A stretch of DNA of 64,000 nucleotides. Source: Arsukibacterium sp. UBA3155. Lineage in GTDB: Bacteria; Pseudomonadota; Gammaproteobacteria; Enterobacterales; Alteromonadaceae. How positions within the stretch are numbered: position 1 is the stretch's first letter; the number at the start of each line of letters is the position of its first letter. Position numbers and translations under genes: made by a program. The DNA lies in the NCBI GenBank assembly GCA_002364615.1, contig DEYP01000015.1, positions 186,001 through 250,000 of the forward strand, written 5' to 3'. The notes under the pieces were generated by a model that was not told where the DNA came from, did not search any database, and saw only the letters and a program-made list of their open reading frames with translations. This document shows positions 57,967-64,000 of this stretch, in pieces.

Positions 57967-60387
57967 TTAGTAAACCAGCATCTGGGCGCTGGCCAGCACT
58001 GCAGTGCAGGCGGCTTTGGCAATTGTTTGAGTACGCTGGCTATCGCAAGTACCGTTGCACTGGCTTAACCGGTCAATAAGATTATTCAGCTCTGCCCGGC
58101 CATCGGCATCAGAGAGGGCCGATGCCGGCTGCAATGGCGCAAACCGGCTTAATAGCGGACTAATCAATCCATCGCGATTCGCCGGGCTAAGCGCCTCACT
58201 CGGGCTGGCATTGAAGTTAACTGCCGGAAACCACTCGCTTCGCAGCACGGTATTATTAATTGCTGCATTACAATAGGCGATACCCAGTTGGGTAATCGCC
58301 ATTTGCTGGGCTGAAATAAAGGTTTCCATATTGCTAAGCGCTGGCAACTGGCGGGTGATGGTCTGATAGGTATTCGCTACCGCCGGTGTCGCCATAGAGA
58401 TGCCGGTCAACTGGCTCATACTGGCATGAATAGCCGCAAAAGGCCGGATACCGAGCTCACTGCTGTCAGTGTTCGCCTGGCTGATTTGCTGCAGTGCAAA
58501 TTGCGGCTGGGTGCGCACGTTATTAAAGCTACCTATCTGACCAAACGACAGGAAAAACTCATCGCTGGCCGCCCCCGCTTCGCTGGCAATAATGGTCCCC
58601 AGCTCAGACATTACCACCGGCTCAGTCAGGCTGGTACCACTGGCAAAGTTAAACTGTTGTCGGATCCAGGCCTGGCCTGATGTCACTTCCCGGCCATTAA
58701 TCGCCAGGCCCATATCGCTGATTAATAAATCGGCAGGCAACGCGGCGCCATCCAGGTTAATCAGATATGGCTGGCTGAACAGGTAGGAATAATTATCAAA
58801 CTGCGCCACCTCAAACACGATATAAGTCTGTGGTAAATCGATTAAATGGCCAATAGCAAACGGCAGATAGAACTTCTGTCCCACCCCAATGCTAAAATTC
58901 TGGGCAATTTGCTCCGGTGTCAGCGCCCGGTTGTGAATGGCCAGTAACCGAATACTGCCTTGCCATTGCCGGCTGCCATCTGCTTCATTGCCCAGCATTA
59001 AAGCAAAACTGTCATCCCAGTTACTAATGGCGGCGCCTTCGCTTTGAACCCCACTGTCTTCACCGTTTACATAAATACGCTGGCCATTTACCGGGTCCTG
59101 CGTTAACACCACATGTTGTAAACTGGCTTGCAGTAATTCATCTGCATCGGCGGTACTTAGTGCCGGCATACCGGCAAAATTACTACTGGCGCTGCGCAGT
59201 AAAAAATCGTAATTATACTGGCTCTGGCCCAGGGTAAAGTTACGACTGATGGCGCTGCCGGCATAACTGATAATGGCGGCTGGCCCCTCTTGCACCACAT
59301 TAGCCGGTATAACCCAGGCTTCTACTGTCATCTCGCCGGTGGCGCCAATTAACGTAGCAAGCTTGGCACTGCTCTGGGTGCTCGCCTGCGCCCGGCCACT
59401 GTTAATCTGCAGCCCCCATCCGGTTAACCAGGCAAAATCGCCCTGTATGTTAAGGTTTGCAGCCGGCTCGACCCCAGAGGTGTCAAACGCCTGACTGCCC
59501 TGGCCTTCTTTAAACTGATAAAAGGCAATCTGATTACTCTCGTAGCGACCACCACTGGAGGCAACGACGCCATCGTCTAAGCGTAAAGCTTTAGACGGCA
59601 CCAGTTGTGGATCCAGCTCTGTAACGGGCACCGCATCACTAATGGCCGTTACCGCCGCCAGCATTACCGCAGCATCGCTGGCACAATCTGACCAGCAGTT
59701 ATGGAACTCGCCACCCAAACGGGCGACCAGACGTGATAACTCAGGGCGGTCCAGATTCATTAAATTGCGGCTGGCCTGATACGCAACATCAACATCGCTG
59801 GCAGCGAAAAACGGCGCCTGCGCCACCGACGCATCGGGGGCATGACAATTAACGCAATACTGGCGAACCAGCGGATACACCTCAGCGGCAAATAACGCCG
59901 GGCTTTCAGGTAGCGCCTTACTGGCGCCCGGGTCGCGGATCACCGGTGCCACCAGTGTCACCGCAGCTTGCTCTGCACCGGCAGTATTACCCCAGTTCCG
60001 TAACCACTGGGTAATAGTGTCGGCACACGCCGTGTTACTGCTTAACCAGCAATTGTGGCCGCCTGCAACTTTTTGCACCATCAACGACTGCGCCGGATCG
60101 GCTAAATTGACCAGCGGTGATGCCGCATTGTATGCCAGATTAATGTCGTCCCGGCGCACAAAAAACGGCGAGGTATTGCCTTGCTGGTGACAACTGCCGC
60201 AGCGATTGTCGGCCACCAGGTTGTCCCAGAGATTTATTTTAAATTCCTGCACATCAGCGGTTTGTGGCGCAGGGCCACTATAGTTGTTGGTATTGTCCTG
60301 CACCGGCGGTGGCGGATTTTGCTCAACCTCAGCACCACCGCAACCTATTAACAAGATACTTAGCAAAACCAGCAGCGAAGTTCTCAT
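57967..60387 (-). CDS. Lipoprotein with two cytochrome c-like modules and a LamG domain
   Basis: Surface or periplasmic lipoprotein of 806 residues; lipobox LLIGC (Cys16). ATG 60387 is favoured (GGAGAG five bases upstream); GTG 60393 overlaps the upstream stop. Residues 48-135 and 165-255 form two homologous modules, each with a CxxCH heme motif (CGSCH 63-67; CVNCH 178-182), a PFF.R/A..D(I/V)(N/D)(L/V)AY segment and a GG.FHNCW/GGHNCW motif about 47 residues later. A concanavalin-like LamG domain (about 285-505) follows; the rest (about 510-806) is unassigned. It fits an electron-transfer or sugar-binding envelope component. Confidence 0.72.
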   Translation of the reverse strand: MRTSLLVLLSILLIGCGGAEVEQNPPPPVQDNTNNYSGPAPQTADVQEFKINLWDNLVADNRCGSCHQQGNTSPFFVRRDDINLAYNAASPLVNLADPAQSLMVQKVAGGHNCWLSSNTACADTITQWLRNWGNTAGAEQAAVTLVAPVIRDPGASKALPESPALFAAEVYPLVRQYCVNCHAPDASVAQAPFFAASDVDVAYQASRNLMNLDRPELSRLVARLGGEFHNCWSDCASDAAVMLAAVTAISDAVPVTELDPQLVPSKALRLDDGVVASSGGRYESNQIAFYQFKEGQGSQAFDTSGVEPAANLNIQGDFAWLTGWGLQINSGRAQASTQSSAKLATLIGATGEMTVEAWVIPANVVQEGPAAIISYAGSAISRNFTLGQSQYNYDFLLRSASSNFAGMPALSTADADELLQASLQHVVLTQDPVNGQRIYVNGEDSGVQSEGAAISNWDDSFALMLGNEADGSRQWQGSIRLLAIHNRALTPEQIAQNFSIGVGQKFYLPFAIGHLIDLPQTYIVFEVAQFDNYSYLFSQPYLINLDGAALPADLLISDMGLAINGREVTSGQAWIRQQFNFASGTSLTEPVVMSELGTIIASEAGAASDEFFLSFGQIGSFNNVRTQPQFALQQISQANTDSSELGIRPFAAIHASMSQLTGISMATPAVANTYQTITRQLPALSNMETFISAQQMAITQLGIAYCNAAINNTVLRSEWFPAVNFNASPSEALSPANRDGLISPLLSRFAPLQPASALSDADGRAELNNLIDRLSQCNGTCDSQRTQTIAKAACTAVLASAQMLVY

Positions 60388-60389
60388 GG

Positions 60390-61598
60390 TCACTCTCCCA
60401 TACAGTAAGTGGCAGTGTCGGTGAACACTTGTTTTAAGTTATAACCGGTCTGGCTGAAGCGCTCGCTGGTTTGCTGAATAAGATTAACATCGGCCAGCGA
60501 TTCCGGCGGACGCAGGCAGGTGGTTTCGAAGGCTTTCTTAACCTGACACTGTGCAAAAGCAACCGAATGCGCCAGTTCCTGGCCTAAACTTTTCGCGCCA
60601 TTGCCCTCACCGGGCAAACTGTTGTCCCAGCCCAGCGACTGGTTGCGCCCTGCCCGCCAATAATTTTGCCAGCGATCGTCTTCGGTTTTATAACCAAACG
60701 GGAAATTACCGGCATTGATATGATATTTGGGTTGAACCCGGCTACCGGTCTGGCTGTTATTGGTACCCTCTTGCTGATAAAACAGCCGGCCATTGTCACC
60801 GTTCTCGTCGGTAAACTGATAATCATAATAGGCAAACGCCTGCGCCAACGGGTCCATTCCCGCATGACAGCCGATGCAGCGATTATGAAAAATCCGGCTG
60901 TCACCACCCGGGCTTCGACTGACATCCTGGCGGATCCTATCGGCCGCCGTACTGGTATCTTTTAACGGTTCCAGATCAGTACACAGCTGGCTCATCAGGG
61001 TAAAGCGCAACATGGCCCGGTTAGTACCCAGGTAGAAAAACGCTTTGGCGCCAGCGCGGCTGGTCATGACTCCGGCACTGGCTTGTGCCGGGATACCAAG
61101 TAACGTACTTTGAGCGCGGGGCTCCAGGTGTTGTTGCAAATCAATTCCCTGTTGATCCAGCGCCTGATAATGGGCGTTGTTATCCGGCGCATAGGGCGGC
61201 AAACCTAAACTGTCGGCGCCAACATATAACACGTCGGTTTGTAATATCTGCCGAAAGTCAGCGTTGTCCCGCACCAGGCCAATAATGGTGGCGCTGTAAT
61301 CATTTAGTGGTTCAAATATATCTAAATCACGGTTAGTGGCGGGGGTGGCAAACAATTTTAACGTGGTGCGATAAAAATCGGGATGCTGCATGGCCAGCTC
61401 TGCCGCACCATCGGCATCGCCCTGTGCAATCAAATCCGTCATTTGCTGCAACGTAACGGCATCAGCGGGCACACCCGCCAACCGATCATGCAACCGCTTG
61501 GCTTGTTCCAATGGCCCGGCAGACAATGCACCACTAAACACCATGGCAAGTGCAGTAACCAGCAGGCCCGGGGCCAGTGGCTTAATAAAGCTTTGCAT
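60390..61598 (-). CDS. Periplasmic c-type cytochrome-like protein
   Basis: Exported 402-residue protein: signal peptide 1-27 (ends GALSA), ATG 61598 preceded by GGAGAG. A single heme motif CIGCH (241-245) is followed by AGMDPLAQAFAYYDY, a pattern found in DUF1588-type planctomycete-style cytochrome domains (CxxCH...MDP). No transmembrane segments in the mature part. Its stop overlaps the following gene's GTG start by four bases (GTGA) if that start is used. Function unknown; probable partner of the LamG lipoprotein. Confidence 0.7.
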   Translation of the reverse strand: MQSFIKPLAPGLLVTALAMVFSGALSAGPLEQAKRLHDRLAGVPADAVTLQQMTDLIAQGDADGAAELAMQHPDFYRTTLKLFATPATNRDLDIFEPLNDYSATIIGLVRDNADFRQILQTDVLYVGADSLGLPPYAPDNNAHYQALDQQGIDLQQHLEPRAQSTLLGIPAQASAGVMTSRAGAKAFFYLGTNRAMLRFTLMSQLCTDLEPLKDTSTAADRIRQDVSRSPGGDSRIFHNRCIGCHAGMDPLAQAFAYYDYQFTDENGDNGRLFYQQEGTNNSQTGSRVQPKYHINAGNFPFGYKTEDDRWQNYWRAGRNQSLGWDNSLPGEGNGAKSLGQELAHSVAFAQCQVKKAFETTCLRPPESLADVNLIQQTSERFSQTGYNLKQVFTDTATYCMGE

Positions 61599-61615
61599 AT
61601 TTCTCTCCTGCCCGG

Positions 61616-62551
61616 CTAGCCGGGTAAAAACGCGATTGTCCATTTCGAACGGGTCGGCGAGACATCCGCTGCACCGAAATTTACGGCCTGTAAGCGCAGC
61701 TGTAACTGCCGCTCAAGGCGCTCATCATTGAGTTCACTTTCAACAATTTTCACCTGCTGCAAGCTGCCATCCGGATTAATTATCAGCTCAAACACTACCT
61801 TACCTTTAAGCAGTGGATTGGCGCGTAAGGCACGGTTGTACAGGGTATATAAACTGCTTTTGTTCGCTTCCAGTGTTTGGCGAATACTGGCTTCCGAGCG
61901 TCCGCCCTGACTGGCAGGATCATTCGCGCTGCCGCTGCCTGTGTTACCTGAGGCAGGTGCGGCAGAGGCCAGGCCGCGAAGCTCAGCATCAGCAAGCGTC
62001 GTGTTCTGGGCGCGGGTTAAATCCGCACGGGCTACATCAGAACTGACTGCCGCCGCCGCTTTGGCAGCTGTTTTAGCAAGTTGTGGGTTGGCAATTAAAT
62101 CTGGTTCCGGTGTCGCGGTATTTTGCTGCCCTTCCCGCTGTAACTGTGGTGCCTGCTGATTAACCGTAAAGGTCTGACGCAGCGCAGCCAGATCGTCCTG
62201 CATGGCCAGCAAGCCGGCTTGCTGTGCCTGACTGCGGGCCTGTTCCTGGGTCACCTGGCTGGCCTCTACTACCTGTTGCTCAGGTTCAGGCTCCGGCTCT
62301 GGCAGCGGTTCCGGCTCTGGCTCTGGCAGCTCAATCGGCTCTGGTGGAATAATTTCCCGCTCTTCTAACCTTACCCGTGCCAGCTGGGGCGGTAATTGCT
62401 CCAGTTGCGCCCGGCTGCGCTCGGGCACGTGATACAGCGGTACGGCTATCGACAACAGCACCAACACTACCAGGCCGGCCAGCACCACCTTGCTGAAAAA
62501 CTGATCTTCATTTTGCCAGCCAGCGCCAGCATGCCAGGTTAGCGTACTCAT
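61616..62551 (-). CDS. AgmX/TonB-like energy transducer
   Basis: Inner-membrane protein of 311 residues with one N-terminal membrane helix (about 20-40), a Glu-Pro-rich stretch (about 67-90, EPEPEP repeats) that can span the periplasm, an Ala/Gln-rich middle and a C-terminal AgmX/PglI or TonB-like domain (about 235-311; KVVFELIINPDGSLQQVKIVESEL). ATG 62551 overlaps the ExbD stop (ATGA). TonB-type proteins transmit proton-motive energy from ExbBD to outer-membrane partners; here the adjacent partners are the cytochrome-like and LamG proteins rather than a TonB-dependent receptor. Confidence 0.82.
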   Translation of the reverse strand: MSTLTWHAGAGWQNEDQFFSKVVLAGLVVLVLLSIAVPLYHVPERSRAQLEQLPPQLARVRLEEREIIPPEPIELPEPEPEPLPEPEPEPEQQVVEASQVTQEQARSQAQQAGLLAMQDDLAALRQTFTVNQQAPQLQREGQQNTATPEPDLIANPQLAKTAAKAAAAVSSDVARADLTRAQNTTLADAELRGLASAAPASGNTGSGSANDPASQGGRSEASIRQTLEANKSSLYTLYNRALRANPLLKGKVVFELIINPDGSLQQVKIVESELNDERLERQLQLRLQAVNFGAADVSPTRSKWTIAFLPG

Positions 62552-63072
62552 GGGGTCGCCTCCAACGCACTGCTGCGTTGCTCTACCGCCAGTGAGACAT
62601 CCCGATACTCGGTGGCGGCACAAATTGCCATTAAGCGGCGTAACACGGCATAAGAGGTTGACGCATCTGCCAGAATGGTAACTGGACGACCAATCGCCTG
62701 TTGCTCTTTCGCAAGCGGCGCTGCCCGGCTGGCAAGATACTGCAATTCCTCAGTCACCGCTGCCGTTAACGGCGCTTGCCACGCCTCGGGTGCCTGTTGC
62801 CAGTCGCCACGCCAGACCGGTTTACCCTGCACTAAAATGCCATTGGCCGTTACGGTTAACAGTACTTGCTCCTGTGGCAGTTGCTCTGATATCGATTGCG
62901 GCAGGCTCATGTCTTTATTACTTGGCAGCACTACCACATCAGATTGATTTACCATCAGGAAAAAGACCAGGATGGTAAAAATATCCATCAGCGCCACCAG
63001 GTTTAACTTAGAGCTTTGTGCCAGACGGTTATTTTGTTTTAACATCCGCTTAGCGCGAAATGACTGCTTCAT
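62548..63072 (-). CDS. ExbD/TolR-family biopolymer transport protein (second)
   Basis: 174 residues with one membrane helix (about 26-43, LVALMDIFTILVFFLMV) that carries the proton-site aspartate (LMDIFT), and a periplasmic domain with SISEQLPQEQVLLTVTANGILVQGK. Overlaps the other ExbD gene by four bases at its start and the AgmX-like gene at its end. Confidence 0.88.
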   Translation of the reverse strand: MKQSFRAKRMLKQNNRLAQSSKLNLVALMDIFTILVFFLMVNQSDVVVLPSNKDMSLPQSISEQLPQEQVLLTVTANGILVQGKPVWRGDWQQAPEAWQAPLTAAVTEELQYLASRAAPLAKEQQAIGRPVTILADASTSYAVLRRLMAICAATEYRDVSLAVEQRSSALEATP

Positions 63073-63593
63073 TCGCTCCCCCCGCTGTGTTCCGCCGGCA
63101 ACTGGCCCAGCGAAATTAACGGAAACAATTCCGCATCAACCACGGACGCTGCCACCACCGTTTTAAACGATCGTACTGTGTCCATCGCGCTGACCAGTGT
63201 CTGGTAATCCAGCGTTTCCGGCGCAAGTATACTGATATCGCGCTTTTCAATTTGCTGCTGTTGCCAGGTTAGCTTTAGATCCTGCAAAAATGCCGATAAC
63301 GCAGCAAAGTCAGGCTGGCCCTGCTCATTATGCGCAAACTCGCGCAGCAACTGACCCGCCGGATAATTTAACCGCAACTTCTGGGCCTGCAGCTCTAATT
63401 CCAGGATTTGCGGATTGTCCTGCTCTTGTTGCATCAGCTGCTCAGTTTGCGCCGGTAGCTGAATATTCAGCACCCGGATTTGGGTAAACACCAGGCTAAG
63501 CAGCAACACCGGCACCAATACAATCATAAGATTCATAAAGGAGGTAATATCGAGCTCAGCCTCGTTCTGGCTAACTTTATGCTTTCTTATCAT
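63069..63593 (-). CDS. ExbD/TolR-family biopolymer transport protein (first)
   Basis: 174 residues from ATG 63593 (GTG 63602 is an alternative). It has a membrane helix (about 16-38, DITSFMNLMIVLVPVLLLSLVF) with Asp in ELDITSFMN and a periplasmic domain rich in Gln and Leu, different in sequence from the second ExbD. The end overlaps the next ExbD by four bases and the start lies in the ExbB-like gene's end. Confidence 0.87.
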   Translation of the reverse strand: MIRKHKVSQNEAELDITSFMNLMIVLVPVLLLSLVFTQIRVLNIQLPAQTEQLMQQEQDNPQILELELQAQKLRLNYPAGQLLREFAHNEQGQPDFAALSAFLQDLKLTWQQQQIEKRDISILAPETLDYQTLVSAMDTVRSFKTVVAASVVDAELFPLISLGQLPAEHSGGSE

Positions 63594-64000
63594 CCCGGCC
63601 ACCCGTAAAACGTTGTCCGATACTGTTCATCAACTTAATGCCGGCCATTTCCATGGTATCGACAATGCTGGCCGTCTTGCTCTGGAGCAGCGCATGGACA
63701 AAAACCAACGGAATTGCCGTCATCAGACCAAAAGCCGTAGTATTCATGGCAACTGAAATACTGGAAGATAACAAACTGGCTTTTTCTGACGGGTCGGCGT
63801 TTGCCACTGCAGAGAAGGCCGCAATTAAACCAACAATAGTACCGAGCAAGCCCAGCAAGGTGGCCACATTAGCCAGCGTGGCTAAAAATGGCGTCCGTTT
63901 TTGCAAGCGCAGGCTGTACTCCAGCACCACTTCTTCCATCGCGTATTCCATATCTTCGCGCCGGTGCGACGAAGTTAAACGGTTTACGCCACTGGCCAGC
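63577..64000 (-). CDS. MotA/TolQ/ExbB proton-channel protein (5' end outside window)
   Basis: Membrane proton channel that drives the two ExbD proteins. The frame is open across 63951-64000 (LASGVNRLTSSHRRED before the internal methionine), so the gene continues past the window edge. Visible part: EYSLRLQKRTPFLATLANVATLLGLLGTIVGLIAAF (TolQ/ExbB transmembrane segment with the TLLGLLGTVxG core) and TAFGLMTAIPLVFVHALLQ, two of the three helices. The C-terminus overlaps exbD. Confidence 0.88.
   Translation of the reverse strand, partial: LASGVNRLTSSHRREDMEYAMEEVVLEYSLRLQKRTPFLATLANVATLLGLLGTIVGLIAAFSAVANADPSEKASLLSSSISVAMNTTAFGLMTAIPLVFVHALLQSKTASIVDTMEMAGIKLMNSIGQRFTGGRDDKKA

Overview
This window is a chromosomal segment of a Gram-negative gammaproteobacterium. 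It carries housekeeping blocks typical of the class: lolB-ispE-prs divergent from hemA-prfA-prmC, rplY-pth-ychF, recX-alaS-csrA followed by tRNA-Ser/tRNA-Arg, pqiABC, and kdsA. The mixture of an Oad sodium pump, a long CTC-type L25, a MepM-like endopeptidase next to tyrS and anmK, several unattached periplasmic family-3 binding proteins, and a propeller-type hybrid kinase points to the Alteromonadales, probably near Rheinheimera, Arsukibacterium or Alishewanella. That genus-level placement is inference from gene content only.

Layout. 1-2.5 kb: 3' part of a BarA-like hybrid kinase. 2.5-8.6 kb (minus): hemA-prfA-prmC, then a REC/HD-GYP gene with its own promoter, then sirB2 and kdsA. 8.7-13.7 kb (plus): lolB, ispE, prs, rplY, pth, ychF. 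13.8-14.3 kb: a tRNA operon (Met, Leu, Gln, Gln). 14.4-24.7 kb: ubiF, a peroxiredoxin-like protein, aguB-aguA (agmatine to putrescine), ppiC, rhlE, a GIY-YIG protein, an AEC transporter, an MscS channel, a YeeZ-like epimerase and a periplasmic binding protein. 24.7-38.4 kb: acnA, tyrS, MepM-like endopeptidase, anmK, oadGAB and pqiABC. 38.5-39.5 kb: tRNA-Ser/Arg/Arg, a duplicated tRNA-Arg 3' end with a tRNA-like hairpin remnant, and csrA. 39.7-45 kb: alaS, recX, two membrane proteins and a second binding protein. 45.2-53.5 kb: a propeller hybrid kinase and a metA-metH operon in which methionine synthase is encoded by two overlapping genes. 53.8-56.3 kb: a small hypothetical, ApbE and a third binding protein.

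56.4-64 kb (minus, running off the window end): a tightly packed cluster of ExbB-like, two ExbD-like, and AgmX/TonB-like proteins, a periplasmic c-type cytochrome-like protein, a lipoprotein with two heme-motif modules plus a LamG domain, and a Tat-exported DUF1501-like protein. Its overlapping genes suggest one machine that couples the proton gradient to outer-envelope heme proteins. This is the best candidate for an undescribed system.

The other unexplained structure is non-coding: a ~92-nt hairpin element in two copies (14295-14386 and 18621-18713) whose loop-proximal half is conserved while the outer stem sequence differs with base pairing kept; the 67-bp tRNA-Arg 3'-end direct repeat around a tRNA-like hairpin; and a four-unit 14-bp tandem repeat holding the stop codons of two convergent genes.
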